Assembly (NCBI RefSeq): GCF_029910095.1
Contig: NZ_CP094526.1
Span: forward strand, 1,302,001 to 1,366,000
Length of the DNA stretch: 64,000 nt
Source of the DNA: Bradyrhizobium sp. ISRA464
Lineage (GTDB): Bacteria > Pseudomonadota > Alphaproteobacteria > Rhizobiales > Xanthobacteraceae
Direction of reading: 5' to 3'
This document shows, piece by piece, positions 1-9,391 of this stretch. Position 1 is the first letter of the stretch. Every line of letters begins with the position of its first letter. A program made the translations under genes and the position numbers. The notes under the pieces are model-generated. The model was not told the DNA's origin. It saw only the letters and a list, made by a program, of their open reading frames with translations, and did no database searches.

Positions 1-48
1 AGAGACCCCCACCCCAGCCCTCGCCCGCAAGCGGGAGAGTGGGTGGAG
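1..48. repeat. Partial copy of a rhizobial intergenic palindrome
   Basis: The segment contains CCCGCAAGCGGGAGAG beside an accc-rich arm. It resembles the arms of the larger palindromes at 6396-6517 and 40964-41117. Only one side is inside the window, so its full extent is unknown. Confidence 0.5.
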
Positions 49-60
49 TTCCTTGACGGA

Positions 61-777
61 TCAACCCGGCGCGCGCTCGACGGCGTGACGCAGCCAGACC
101 ATTCCGCCCTCGAGCGTTTCGCAGTGGGTCAGCCGCAGCGCCTGCCCGGCGCCAGGGCGATCGCCTTCCGGCCCGTGATAGTCGACGATGCTCTGCGTTC
201 CGGCCACGCCGTCGACGGCCGGATGGATCAGCGTGCTGAATTCGTCGATCAGCCCATGCTTGAGGAAGGCGCCATTGATCCCGCCGCCGCCTTCCAGCAG
301 CAGCGTCTTGGCGCCGAACAGAGCCGCAAGCTGCTCCATCGCGTCCGGTAGATCGTCGCCCTTCGCGCCGGCAAAGATGTAGGACGCGCCGTCCTCGCGC
401 AGTTCGGCGAGATGGGCATCGGACACTTGTTCGCCCAACACCGCAACGGCGTGATCGCCGCCGACATTGTCTTTCCCGAAATGCACGCGGCCCGAAGGAT
501 CGATGCCGACCGCAAGCTTGCGGCCGTTGCGGTTGGCGATGTGCGCCTCGCGCGGCAGCTTCGGCGGGTTGGCGATGTGCCGCCCGGATCCCTTGGCCAT
601 CTCGTTCATGGTGACGCGGCCGATGATCCATCCGTCGGCATTGAAGCCGTCGTGGATCCGCTCGTAATGTCCGCGCAGAATGTCGGCCGAGATGCCCGCA
701 GCCGGCTTGGTGAAGCGGCTGGGATGAAGTTTGCCGTCGATGGACGTGCCCATGTGGCAGATGATGTGGGGTCGCAT
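61..777 (-). CDS. RibD C-terminal/dihydrofolate reductase-like family protein
   Basis: This 238-residue protein opens with RPHIICHMGTSIDGK, the strand-loop typical of the RibD reductase/DHFR-like fold that binds NADPH. A glycine-rich LLLEGGGGINGAFL stretch lies in the C-terminal half. Family members reduce pyrimidine or pterin-like substrates, but the substrate here cannot be read from sequence. I chose the ATG at 777 rather than the longer frame to 843, because homology begins immediately after it and a GAAGAG stands just upstream. There is no deaminase domain, so it is not a complete RibD. It stands alone, divergent from the next gene. Confidence 0.75.
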   Translation of the reverse strand: MRPHIICHMGTSIDGKLHPSRFTKPAAGISADILRGHYERIHDGFNADGWIIGRVTMNEMAKGSGRHIANPPKLPREAHIANRNGRKLAVGIDPSGRVHFGKDNVGGDHAVAVLGEQVSDAHLAELREDGASYIFAGAKGDDLPDAMEQLAALFGAKTLLLEGGGGINGAFLKHGLIDEFSTLIHPAVDGVAGTQSIVDYHGPEGDRPGAGQALRLTHCETLEGGMVWLRHAVERAPG

Positions 778-1097
778 GAGTGTACTCTTCAGTGGAACGT
801 TGCAATGACGAGCCGCTGTCGCGGATTGGGGGCACGGTCTCATCTAGAGGGCCGCTGGTCTATTCTCAACTTCAGTAACGGGGCGGTGCTTCAACCTCGC
901 GGCGCAGTGCTTTACGTACTCAAAATTCGTCACGCCGCCTTCCTCTCGAAAGCGGGCGCCAGATCGCGGCGAGCGAGAAAAACACACCTGCGGTGTGATC
1001 GCGTGATATATCGTTGGCAAACAGGTACTTCTTCAACCTGCCTGCCTCGCGCATTGGGGACGCTCAGCACATCATTCCTGCAAGAAGGACGGAACTG
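778..1097. other. Divergent intergenic region, no gene seen
   Basis: About 320 bases lie between two divergent genes. I see no convincing coding signal or RNA gene, and it presumably holds both promoters. Confidence 0.5.
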
Positions 1098-2699
1098 GTG
1101 TCTCTCCGCACCCCGCTGATGCTTCTCCTGATATCCCTGGGCGCCGTCGCCGCGGTGTGGTGGTGGCTGGGCATCCCGGCCAACCTGGCGTACGCACCGA
1201 TCGATCCAAATCGTAAAGTACAATGCATCTCATACGCTCCCTTCCGTAACAATCAGACGTCACTTTCGTCGGCGACGCAGGTGTCGCGGGAGCAGATCGC
1301 GGAAGATCTCGCCCAGCTTGCGAAGATAACCGACTGCATCCGTACCTATGCGACCGATCTTGGTCTCGATCAAATTCCCGAGCTTGCGGCGAAGGCGGGG
1401 CTGAAAGTCATTCAGGGCATTTTTCTTGATAGGGACCGGCAGAAGAATTCAACTCAGATATCAACGGGGATACGTCTCGCCAGGAAATATCCGGAAACCA
1501 TCATCGCGCTCGTGGTCGGCAACGAGGTCTTGTTGCGTAAAGAAATGACAGCTTCCGACCTCGCCGCCACGATCCGCTCGATCAAGGCGCAGGTCACTGT
1601 GCCCGTCACCTATGCCGACGTCTGGGAGTTCTGGCTGAGCAATCGCGAACTTTACGACGCCGTCGATTTCGTCACGATTCACATCCTGCCATATTGGGAA
1701 AATGTTCCAGTCCGGGCGGAATTTGCTGCCGCTCACGCTGACACGATTCGCCGGCAGATAGCGTCGGTTTTTCCGGGCAAGGAAATCGTGATCGGAGAAA
1801 TCGGCTGGCCGAGCGAGGGGCGAATGCGCGAGTCAGCTCTACCGTCGCGCATCAATCAGGCGCGGGTGGTCTCGGAGGTCCTCGACCTTGCTCGGCGCGA
1901 GCATTTCCGCGTCAATCTGTTCGAGGCCTATGATGAATCGTGGAAGCGAGAGATCGAGGGTACGATCGGCGGATCTTGGGGCTTGTTCGATTCCGAGCAG
2001 CGCAGGCTGAAATATCCGCCCGGCGTGCCCATCAGCAACTTTCCGCTCTGGAAGCTGCAAATGTGCAGCGGAATGGCGCTTGCGATCCTGGTATTCGCTG
2101 CGGCGTGGCCGACTTTACGGCGCAAGCCCAGGGAGTCCGGGTTCGTCTTGTGGTTTGCGGTCGGAATATCGGCGACCACAGCCGGAATCCTGTTTGGGGT
2201 GGCCGCTCAAAAAATGTTCTATGAGAGTTACGGAGCGGGCGGCTGGCTTCTATGGGGCTCACTTCTGGCGGCGGCGACTGCTTCGCCGGTGTTTGGCGCC
2301 AACGCCCTTATGTCGGGTCGCGCATCCCCCAGTTTTTTGGAATTGTTGGGTCCGAAGGGCTACCAGACTGAATCGGTGCTGGCGACCATGCACGGATTGG
2401 TCTTGATCGTAACCTGCGTGATCGGTACAGCGACCGCAGTCGGCCTTGTGTTTGACCCGCGCTTCATTGATTTTCCTTTTGCGGCTCTCACCATGGCGGC
2501 GGTGCCTTTTGCGGCTACGACGCTGCTCAATCCTCCCAAGAAAGGAATCCGCCCTATGGCGGAATCGCTATTCGCGGGCTTTTTTTTTGTAGCGGCAATC
2601 TATATAGGGTTCAACGAAGGGCCGGCCAACTGGCAGTCGCTGTGGACTTGCGCGGCCTTCATGCTGCTTGCGGTTACGCTGTGGCGGGCGCGTGCCTGA
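1098..2699 (+). CDS. GH17-family membrane glucan hydrolase/transferase (NdvC-like)
   Basis: An N-terminal membrane segment is followed by a GH17 (beta-1,3-glucanase type) barrel and a C-terminal half with several hydrophobic segments. The two catalytic signatures are visible: VVGNEVL (acid/base Glu) and IGEIGWPSEG (nucleophile Glu). Bradyrhizobium NdvC, needed for beta-1,6 linkages in cyclic glucans, combines a GH17 domain with membrane segments, so a periplasmic glucan branching or transfer role is inferred. I chose the GTG at 1098 because AGAAGGA lies 8 bases upstream. A TTG at 1014 would add 28 residues without a good ribosome site. Confidence 0.75.
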   Translation: MSLRTPLMLLLISLGAVAAVWWWLGIPANLAYAPIDPNRKVQCISYAPFRNNQTSLSSATQVSREQIAEDLAQLAKITDCIRTYATDLGLDQIPELAAKAGLKVIQGIFLDRDRQKNSTQISTGIRLARKYPETIIALVVGNEVLLRKEMTASDLAATIRSIKAQVTVPVTYADVWEFWLSNRELYDAVDFVTIHILPYWENVPVRAEFAAAHADTIRRQIASVFPGKEIVIGEIGWPSEGRMRESALPSRINQARVVSEVLDLARREHFRVNLFEAYDESWKREIEGTIGGSWGLFDSEQRRLKYPPGVPISNFPLWKLQMCSGMALAILVFAAAWPTLRRKPRESGFVLWFAVGISATTAGILFGVAAQKMFYESYGAGGWLLWGSLLAAATASPVFGANALMSGRASPSFLELLGPKGYQTESVLATMHGLVLIVTCVIGTATAVGLVFDPRFIDFPFAALTMAAVPFAATTLLNPPKKGIRPMAESLFAGFFFVAAIYIGFNEGPANWQSLWTCAAFMLLAVTLWRARA

Positions 2700-2889
2700 G
2701 AATGGCAAAGCGGTCCGATTCCTTCGAGGGACATCAATAAACATTCCGGCAGTCACCGGCTCCTGGAGCATCACGAAGGGACCAGGCCAATGCGCGCCCC
2801 ATGCCACTGAGTTGCCCGACGGCGCAAGTGTCCGTCGCAAAAATATTTCTGTTTTCCAGAAGTGCAGATCAGTGTATAGATTGCCCCAT

Positions 2890-3305
2890 CTCACCCGCTT
2901 GAGGGGCGCTTCGCGATCGTCACGAGTGTTGGGTCGAGATGCGGTGGACGCCGATGTCACGGCTGACGAGCGTGGCAGATAGCGGACGGTGAAGTCGTGC
3001 AGGCCTGACGCCCTAGTGGCAGGTGTCTCATCAGTAAGAGCAAGCTCTCTCCCTGATGACGGTGACAACAAAGCCCAGTCTCGCCGGGGAGAGCACGTAT
3101 AAGCCGTAACCCATCGCGCAGGGAAAGCCGGGATTGCTCCGGTTTCACCTGTGGTCCTACCTCCCGTGCTTTCCATTTGCACGGGACCCATGGGTGCGAT
3201 CGGCACCCGGCTTTCCCTGCGCCCTCTGATCGAAGAGCGGCGAGAATTGCAGCAAACCTCGGACGCCGCGCCGCGAGAGTGCGAACGTATGACTCACAAG
3301 CGGTG
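2890..3305. repeat. Large dispersed intergenic repeat with long hairpins
   Basis: The segment contains a perfect 17-bp inverted repeat (3116-3132 with 3206-3222, core GCGCAGGGAAAGCCGGG). Inside it is an 8-bp stem (3162-3169 with 3179-3186), and a further GCTCTCTCCC/GGGGAGAGC pairing lies upstream. From memory, very similar blocks recur between genes in Bradyrhizobium and Rhodopseudomonas genomes. Short open frames across it on both strands look spurious. It could be a transcribed structured RNA or a non-autonomous mobile repeat. Confidence 0.65.
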
Positions 3306-3321
3306 CGACAAACTCGATGTC

Positions 3322-3435
3322 GTCCTGGCGAAAGCCAGGACCCATTATCTCAAATGCTCATTGTTGAGCGGCGCTGGGGCCATGTTCCCGTTCACAATCA
3401 AATGCGGTGGTTATGGGTCTGGCTTTCGCCGGGAC
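3322..3435. repeat. Palindromic intergenic repeat
   Basis: Arms 3322-3345 (starts GTCCTGGCGAAAGCCAGGAC) and 3413-3435 are imperfect inverted copies of each other, and the first arm is itself a short hairpin. This resembles a REP-like family common in Bradyrhizobium. With the preceding repeat it fills most of the gene-free 2700-3672 stretch. Confidence 0.6.
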
Positions 3436-3672
3436 CACAGCGGTGGATGTGGTGCAACGTCGGCTCTGGCCTTCGCCGGAACGTCGAGGCGGAGAGAGCC
3501 ATCCCCGCATGCCGCGGCCGCAGGGCCGTTTGAGCGGCGCCCGGAGGCATCGTTCGGGCTACCCTTTGTCAGTCCGATCTTCTATGGTGCCCGCTCGGTT
3601 CGCAGGCGGCGAACATGATAATTCCATGATATCAAAGGCTTATGGCTCGGATAGAAGCCTTTGGAGGGCAGT

Positions 3673-5091
3673 TTGACGCGGTATATTTCAACCAGGGGCG
3701 AAGCCCCGAGTTTGGGCTTCTGCGATGTGATGCTGACCGGGCTCGCCCGGGACGGCGGGCTTTACGTGCCCGAGACCTGGCCGCAGCTCACACCCGAGAC
3801 CATCGCTTCCTTCTTCGGCCGGCCCTATTGGGAGGTCGCGGTCGAAATCATCCGTCCGTTTGCCGCCGGCGAGATTTCGGATGCCGATCTCGGCCGCATG
3901 GCGAACGAGGCTTACGCCACCTTCCGCCACCCCGCGGTGGTGCCGCTCGACCAGATCGGGCCGAACCAATTCCTGCTCGAGCTGTTCCACGGACCGACGC
4001 TGGCGTTCAAGGACGTCGCGATGCAGCTGATCTCGCGGCTGATGGATCACGTGCTCGCCAAGCGCGCGGAGCGCACCACCATCGTGGTCGCGACCTCGGG
4101 CGATACCGGCGGCGCCGCCGTCGAGGCGTTTGCCGGTCTCGACAATGTCGACCTCGTCGTGCTGTTCCCGAACGGGCGCATCTCCGACGTGCAGCGGCGC
4201 ATGATGACGACGACGGGCGCCGCCAACGTGCACGCGCTCGCGATCGAGGGCACCTTCGACGATTGCCAGGCGATCGTGAAGGCGATGTTCAACAATCACC
4301 GCTTCCGCGACGCGGTGGCGCTGTCGGGCGTCAATTCGATCAACTGGGCGCGCATCGTGGCGCAGGTGGTCTACTACTTCACCTCGGCGGTCGCGCTCGG
4401 CTCGCCGCAGCGCACGGTCGACTTCACCGTGCCGACCGGCAATTTCGGCGACATCTTCGCCGGCTATGTGGCGAAGCGGATGGGACTGCCGATCCGCTGG
4501 CTGCGCATCGCCGCCAACGTCAACGACATCCTGCCGCGCACGCTGAAGACCGGCAATTATGAGGTGCGCGAGGTTCACGCCACGACGTCGCCGTCGATGG
4601 ACATCCAGGTGTCCTCGAATTTCGAGCGGCTGCTGTTCGAGGCGAGCGGCCGCGACGCCGACAGCGTTCGGCGCCTGATGGCCTCGCTCAAGCAGTCCGG
4701 CCGTTTCGTGCTGCCGGATGCGACGCTTGCCGCCGTGCGCCGCGATTTCGACGCGGGCCGCGCCGACGAAACCGAGACGGCGGCGGCGATCCGCGCCGCC
4801 TGGCGCGAGGCGGGCGATCTGGTCGATCCCCACACCGCGGTCGCGCTTGCGGTCGCCGACCGCGACACCTCGGACTCGAATATCCCGAACATCGTGCTGT
4901 CGACCGCGCATGCGGCGAAATTCCCCGACGCGGTCGAGGCCGCCTGTGGGGTGCGCCCGCATCTGCCGGCCTGGCTCGGCGGCCTGATGACCAAACCCGA
5001 ACAGATGACTGTCATGAAGAACGATGCCGCCGAGGTCGAGCGCTTCGTGCTGTCGGTCAGCCGTGCCGCCAAGCAGGGAGCTATCGGATGA
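3673..5091 (+). CDS. thrC: Threonine synthase
   Basis: This 472-residue PLP enzyme converts O-phosphohomoserine to threonine. The N-terminus, TRYISTRGEAPSLGF, is typical of threonine synthase. GPTLAFKDVAMQL contains the Schiff-base lysine, and ATSGDTGGAAVEAF is the phosphate and cofactor loop. I chose the TTG at 3673, preceded by GGAGGG, which gives the usual MTRYIS start; a TTG four codons earlier is the alternative. Its stop overlaps the next gene by ATGA, so the two are translationally coupled. Confidence 0.95.
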   Translation: MTRYISTRGEAPSLGFCDVMLTGLARDGGLYVPETWPQLTPETIASFFGRPYWEVAVEIIRPFAAGEISDADLGRMANEAYATFRHPAVVPLDQIGPNQFLLELFHGPTLAFKDVAMQLISRLMDHVLAKRAERTTIVVATSGDTGGAAVEAFAGLDNVDLVVLFPNGRISDVQRRMMTTTGAANVHALAIEGTFDDCQAIVKAMFNNHRFRDAVALSGVNSINWARIVAQVVYYFTSAVALGSPQRTVDFTVPTGNFGDIFAGYVAKRMGLPIRWLRIAANVNDILPRTLKTGNYEVREVHATTSPSMDIQVSSNFERLLFEASGRDADSVRRLMASLKQSGRFVLPDATLAAVRRDFDAGRADETETAAAIRAAWREAGDLVDPHTAVALAVADRDTSDSNIPNIVLSTAHAAKFPDAVEAACGVRPHLPAWLGGLMTKPEQMTVMKNDAAEVERFVLSVSRAAKQGAIG

Positions 5092-6377
5092 GCGTTGAAG
5101 TCACCAAACTTCCGAGCGGCCTGACCATCGTCACCGACACCATGCCGCATCTGGAAACCGCCTCGCTCGGCGTGTGGGCCGGCGTCGGCGGCCGCGACGA
5201 GAAGCCGAACGAGCACGGCATCTCGCATCTGCTCGAGCACATGGCGTTCAAGGGCACCGCACGGCGCTCCTCGCGCGAGATCGTCGAGGAGATCGAGGCG
5301 GTCGGCGGCGACCTCAATGCCGGGACCTCGACCGAGACCACCGCCTATTATGCGAGGGTGATGAAGGCCGACGTGCCGCTGGCGCTCGACGTGCTCGCCG
5401 ACATTCTCGCCAACCCGTCCTTCGTGCCTGATGAGCTCGAGCGCGAGAAGAGCGTGATCGTGCAGGAGATCGGTGCGGCGCAGGATACGCCCGACGATGT
5501 CGTGTTCGAGCACCTCAACGAGCTCTGCTATCCGGACCAGCCGATGGGCCGCTCGCTGCTCGGAACCGCCAAGACGCTGAAGAGCTTCAACCGCGACATG
5601 CTGCGCGGCTATCTCTCCACGCATTACCGCGCGCCCGACATGGTGGTGGCCGCCGCCGGCGCCGTCGACCACAAGCGCATCGTCGAGGACGTCGCGCAGA
5701 AGTTCGCCGGCTTCGACGCCACGCCGGCACCGAAGCCGCAGGCGGCGATGTTCGGCAAGGGCGGATCGCGCGTGGTGCATCGCGAGCTCGAGCAGGCGCA
5801 TCTGACGCTGGCGCTCGAGGGCGTGCCGCAGACCGACCTGTCGCTGTTCTCGCTGCAGGTGTTCACCAACGTGTTGGGCGGCGGGATGTCGTCGCGGCTG
5901 TTCCAGGAGGTACGCGAGAAGCGCGGGCTGTGCTACTCGATCTATACGTTCCACGCGCCCTACACCGACACCGGCTTCTTCGGCCTCTACACCGGGACCG
6001 ATCCCGCCGACGCGCCTGAAATGATGGAGGTCGTCGTCGACGTCATCAACGACGCCGTGGAGACGTTGACCGAGGCCGAGGTGGCGCGCGCCAAGGCGCA
6101 GATGAAGGCCGGCCTGCTGATGGCGCTGGAAAGCTGCTCGGCCCGGGCCGAACAATTGGCCCGCCATGTGCTGGCCTATGGCCGGCCGCAGACCGTGGAG
6201 GAGCTGGTGACGCGGATCGATGCCGTCAGCGTCGAATCGACCCGCAACGCGGCCCGCGCGCTGCTGTCGCGCAGCCGCCCTGCGGTTGTTGCATTGGGCA
6301 GCGGCAGGGGTCTGGACACGGCGGTATCTTTCGCGGAAGGATTGACGAAGTCGAAGGCAAAGACGCTGCTACATTAG
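5088..6377 (+). CDS. M16-family zinc metallopeptidase (mitochondrial processing peptidase-like)
   Basis: A 429-residue single-unit M16 peptidase. The inverted zinc motif HxxEH appears in SHLLEHMAFKGT, and the third ligand Glu lies in the following helix (EREKSVIVQEIG). The C-terminal Arg/Tyr pair of the family is in EKRGLCYSIY. It starts inside the thrC stop codon. Bacterial homologues resemble the beta subunit of mitochondrial MPP; substrates in bacteria are poorly defined. The thrC-M16-GNAT order is common in Rhizobiales. Confidence 0.9.
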   Translation: MSVEVTKLPSGLTIVTDTMPHLETASLGVWAGVGGRDEKPNEHGISHLLEHMAFKGTARRSSREIVEEIEAVGGDLNAGTSTETTAYYARVMKADVPLALDVLADILANPSFVPDELEREKSVIVQEIGAAQDTPDDVVFEHLNELCYPDQPMGRSLLGTAKTLKSFNRDMLRGYLSTHYRAPDMVVAAAGAVDHKRIVEDVAQKFAGFDATPAPKPQAAMFGKGGSRVVHRELEQAHLTLALEGVPQTDLSLFSLQVFTNVLGGGMSSRLFQEVREKRGLCYSIYTFHAPYTDTGFFGLYTGTDPADAPEMMEVVVDVINDAVETLTEAEVARAKAQMKAGLLMALESCSARAEQLARHVLAYGRPQTVEELVTRIDAVSVESTRNAARALLSRSRPAVVALGSGRGLDTAVSFAEGLTKSKAKTLLH

Positions 6378-6395
6378 GGATTCGGTCCACCTTGT

Positions 6396-6517
6396 CCCGC
6401 TCTTGCGGGGAGAGGTCGAAGCCGAAGGCTTCGGGTGAGGAGGGTCTATCCGCAAATTGCGTCTGCGGAGAGGGCCCCTCACCCCAACCCTCTCCCCGCA
6501 AGAGCGGGGCGGGGGAG
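6396..6517. repeat. Long palindromic intergenic repeat
   Basis: Outer arms read CCCGCTCTTGCGGGGAGAGG at the left and its near inverse at 6488-6509. Inner arms carry gtgagg/cctcac. It is the same family as 40964-41117 and the fragment at 1-48. Confidence 0.65.
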
Positions 6518-6548
6518 AAGAGGTGGTCCGGCGGGGGAGTATTGGGCT

Positions 6549-7136
6549 ATGGCCCTGTTTCGTTTGCCATCCAGCGGGCCGGCCGCGCTGATGCCGCGCG
6601 GCCACGGGCTGCTGCTGCGGGCGCCGCAGATGTCGGATTTCCCGCAATGGGCGCAATTGCGGGAATTCAGCCGGGCCTATCTGACGCCCTGGGAGCCGAT
6701 CTGGCCCTCCGACGATCTGACCCGTTCGGGCTTCCGCCGCCGGCTGCGCCGCTACGCCGAGGACATCGCCACCGACCGCTCCTACCCGTTCATCATCTTC
6801 CGCGAATCGGACGGGGTGATGATCGGCGGCATCACGCTTGCCAATGTCCGACGCGGCATCGTCCAGGCCGGGACCATCGGCTATTGGGTCGGCCAGCCCT
6901 ATGCGCACCGCGGCTACATGACCACCGCGCTGCGGGTGCTGCTGCCGTCGCTGTTCGGCGAGCTCAACCTGCACCGCATCGAGGCGGCCTGCATCCCCTC
7001 CAACGCGCCGTCGATCCGGGTGCTGGAGAAGTGCGGCTTCACCCGCGAGGGCCTGGCGCGGCGCTATTTGTGCATCAACGGGATCTGGCAGGACCACCTG
7101 CTGTTCGGCCTGCTGCACGAGGATTTCCGCGGTTGA
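6549..7136 (+). CDS. GNAT-family N-acetyltransferase (RimJ/RimL-like)
   Basis: A 195-residue acetyltransferase with the GNAT motif B region GYWVGQPYAHRGYMTTAL and the RimJ-type tail NAPSIRVLEKCGFTREG. Family members acetylate protein N-termini or small amines with acetyl-CoA. I chose the ATG at 6549 because the frame upstream runs through the palindromic repeat. Substrate not predictable. Confidence 0.85.
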   Translation: MALFRLPSSGPAALMPRGHGLLLRAPQMSDFPQWAQLREFSRAYLTPWEPIWPSDDLTRSGFRRRLRRYAEDIATDRSYPFIIFRESDGVMIGGITLANVRRGIVQAGTIGYWVGQPYAHRGYMTTALRVLLPSLFGELNLHRIEAACIPSNAPSIRVLEKCGFTREGLARRYLCINGIWQDHLLFGLLHEDFRG

Positions 7137-7259
7137 TATCAGCCTTTTGGCTGATGCCGCGGCCGTCCCGGCGCCTCTCAAGATGCCTTGGGTTCGCCGC
7201 CATTGCCTTGCTATAACGCCGCGCAATAGGAACCTCGGTTGGAGGCATTGAGGATATCG

Positions 7260-7904
7260 ATGGGTGACAGGGTGATCAGGCTCGCGATCGCGGCGGCGGT
7301 ATCGATTGGTCTCGGTGTAACCCTGCTGCCCCCGGCGGCGTCGGCGCAGTCCCTGAGCGACCGCTTCAAGAGCCTGTTCGGCGGCGGCTCGTCGGACTCC
7401 AAGCCGGCCACGCCCGCCGCACCGCCCGCGCTCAATGAAAACGATGCCGAGCTGACCTGCCCGCCGGTCCAGATTCGCTCCGGCGCCTCCACCTATGCGG
7501 TGGCCGCGCCCGGCAAGCAGCCGATTGGCAACGACATCAAGTTCCTGGCCTCGATCTCGCGCATGGCGCGGCAGTGCAGCCTGGACAATGGTCAGATCAC
7601 CGCGAAGATCGGTATCCAGGGGCGGGTGATCGTCGGACCTTCGGGCGCGCCGCCGACCGTCGAGGTGCCGCTGCGCGTCGCCGTGGTGCAAGGCGGCGTC
7701 GGCGAGAAGACGATCATGACCAAGGCCTACACGACCACGGTCCAGATCGACGAGACCGGCAGCGTGCCGTTCAGCCTGGTTGCGGAGGATGTCGTCTATC
7801 CGGCGCCGTCGCCTGCGGACAACGACAACTACGTCTTCTATATCGGCTTCGACCCGCAGGCCTTGAAGCCGGAGCCCAAGCCCCGCGGCCACAAGAAGAG
7901 ATAG
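7260..7904 (+). CDS. Exported protein of unknown function
   Basis: A 214-residue protein with an N-terminal signal peptide (hydrophobic IRLAIAAAVSIGLGVTLL, then AASAQS) and a Ser/Pro/Ala-rich linker. The mature domain has two cysteines (ELTCPPVQ and ARQCSLD) that may form a periplasmic disulfide. I do not recognise the domain. The ATG at 7260 has GAGGAT just upstream; a TTG at 7239 would add seven residues. It converges on the ATP synthase operon, with a shared hairpin between. Confidence 0.75.
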   Translation: MGDRVIRLAIAAAVSIGLGVTLLPPAASAQSLSDRFKSLFGGGSSDSKPATPAAPPALNENDAELTCPPVQIRSGASTYAVAAPGKQPIGNDIKFLASISRMARQCSLDNGQITAKIGIQGRVIVGPSGAPPTVEVPLRVAVVQGGVGEKTIMTKAYTTTVQIDETGSVPFSLVAEDVVYPAPSPADNDNYVFYIGFDPQALKPEPKPRGHKKR

Positions 7905-7941
7905 GGCGCCGCGGCCGAGAGCTGATCGCGCAAACAAAAAA

Positions 7942-7966
7942 GCCGGCGCGAGATGATCGCGCCGGC
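7942..7966 (-). terminator. Intrinsic terminator of the F0 operon
   Basis: A 10-bp perfect stem, GCCGGCGCGA (7942-7951) with TCGCGCCGGC (7957-7966), encloses a five-base loop. On the minus strand it is followed by TTTTTGTTTG, a good U-run just downstream of atpF. It may also work for the converging gene. Confidence 0.85.
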
Positions 7967-7990
7967 TGTTTGTCGTGGATCGGGGCGGCT

Positions 7991-8476
7991 TCAGTTCAGC
8001 TTGGAGCGGACTTCCGCGATGCCCTTGCTGACGAGGTCGTCGGCGACCGAGCCCTTGACCGACTGCGACAGGATGGTCGAGGCGGCGGTGACCGCAGCGT
8101 TCGCTGCGGCGGCGCGGACATCGGCCAGGGCCTGGGCCTCGGCCTGGGCGATCTTGTTCTCGGCGGTCTTGGTCCGCCGCGCAACAAAATCTTCCATCTT
8201 GGTCTTGGCCTCGGCCGCGATTCGCTCGGCTTCGGCCTTGGCGCTGGCGATGATCTCCTCGGCCTCGCGCTCCGCGCTGGTCCGGCGGGCCTTGTACTCG
8301 CCGAGCAGCTTGGCGGCCTCCTCCTTCAGACGGCGGGCGTCTTCGAGCTCGGCCTTGATGCGTTCGGCGCGGTGGTCGAGCGCCGTCAGCAGTGTGCGAT
8401 GGACACCGAAATAGCCGAACACGATCATCATGATGACGAACGCGACCGCAACCCAGGTTTCCGGTTCGTAGAGCAT
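7991..8476 (-). CDS. atpF: ATP synthase F0 subunit b
   Basis: A 161-residue peripheral-stalk subunit with one N-terminal membrane helix ([17 protein letters not shown]) and then a long charged Ala/Glu/Lys-rich coiled coil that links F0 to F1. It is last in the minus-strand F0 cluster, four bases after the b' gene and 25 bases before a strong terminator. Alphaproteobacteria with two b-type genes build an asymmetric b/b' stalk. Confidence 0.93.
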   Translation of the reverse strand: MLYEPETWVAVAFVIMMIVFGYFGVHRTLLTALDHRAERIKAELEDARRLKEEAAKLLGEYKARRTSAEREAEEIIASAKAEAERIAAEAKTKMEDFVARRTKTAENKIAQAEAQALADVRAAAANAAVTAASTILSQSVKGSVADDLVSKGIAEVRSKLN

Positions 8477-8480
8477 CGGT

Positions 8481-9047
8481 CTATCCCTTCAGCGAAGCGT
8501 CGACGGCGCTGTTGACCGCATTCGCGTCCGGCGTCACGCCGGCCAGCCGCTGGACGATGGCGCCTGCCGCATCCGCCGCAATCCCGCGGACGTTGCTCAT
8601 GGCGCTCGCCCGGGTTGCCGCGATCTGCTTCTCGGCGTCGGCAAGCTTCACCGCCAGTTTGCCTTCCAGCGCCTTGCGTTCGGCTTCGGAGGCCGCGCTC
8701 AGCTTCTCGCGGGTCTCGTTGCCGATCGCCTGCGCGCGGGCGCGGGCGTTGGCCAGTTCGCTCTCATAGGCCTTCAACGCAGCGTCGGACTCGTCCTTCA
8801 GCTTCTGCGCCGCGGCCAGGTCGCCCTCGATCTTGTTCTGGCGTGCATCGATCGTCCCGCCAACGCGCGGCAGGGCGATACGCGACACGATCAGATAGAG
8901 CGCGACGAATGCAATCGCCAGCGACACCAACTGCGAGGGGAAATTGGAGGTATCGAAGGGCGGAAAAGCTCCGCCGTGATGTCCGCCATCGGCCTCGGTG
9001 TGGGCGCCGGCATTCTGGCCTTTTGCCTCGCCATGACTCTCAGCCAT
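8481..9047 (-). CDS. atpG: ATP synthase F0 subunit b'
   Basis: A 188-residue second b-type stalk subunit. A His/Gly-rich cytoplasmic N-terminus is followed by a membrane helix ([15 protein letters not shown]) and a coiled coil ([20 protein letters not shown]). The RPRVGGT-like turn after the helix and its place between atpE and atpF are typical of b'. It is called atpG or atpF' in related genomes; it is not the F1 gamma subunit. Confidence 0.92.
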   Translation of the reverse strand: MAESHGEAKGQNAGAHTEADGGHHGGAFPPFDTSNFPSQLVSLAIAFVALYLIVSRIALPRVGGTIDARQNKIEGDLAAAQKLKDESDAALKAYESELANARARAQAIGNETREKLSAASEAERKALEGKLAVKLADAEKQIAATRASAMSNVRGIAADAAGAIVQRLAGVTPDANAVNSAVDASLKG

Positions 9048-9104
9048 GGTGTTCTCCTGTAGCTGTCATGCGCGCCGCCCGAAGGCGGCGCGAAGGGGTG
9101 CCGC

Positions 9105-9335
9105 TCAGAGCGGAACGAACAGCAGAAGCAGCGCGATCAGCAGCGAGAAGATGCCGAGCGCTTCGGTCACGGCGAAGCCGAAGATCAGGTTGCCGAACTG
9201 GCCCTGCGCGGCCGACGGGTTGCGGACAGCAGCGGCGAGGTAGTTGCCGAAGATGATGCCCACACCGACGCCCGCACCGCCCATGCCGATGCACGCGATG
9301 CCCGCGCCGATAAGTTTAGCTGCTGCCGGTTCCAT
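9105..9335 (-). CDS. atpE: ATP synthase F0 subunit c
   Basis: A 76-residue c-ring subunit with two hydrophobic helices joined by the polar loop RNPSAAQGQ. The proton-binding glutamate is in [11 protein letters not shown] chose the ATG at 9335, preceded by AAGGAG. A much longer open frame continues upstream only because it runs antisense-like through atpB. The length matches alphaproteobacterial c subunits. Confidence 0.95.
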   Translation of the reverse strand: MEPAAAKLIGAGIACIGMGGAGVGVGIIFGNYLAAAVRNPSAAQGQFGNLIFGFAVTEALGIFSLLIALLLLFVPL

Positions 9336-9391
9336 TTGTAGCTCCTTGAGGAAAGATAGACAGATTGGTGGGTGGAGATTCCCCGGACCGC

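Noticed and set aside
4575..6167. 530-codon minus-strand frame opposite thrC and the M16 gene
   Set aside because: Antisense shadow. Both plus-strand genes have clear catalytic motifs.
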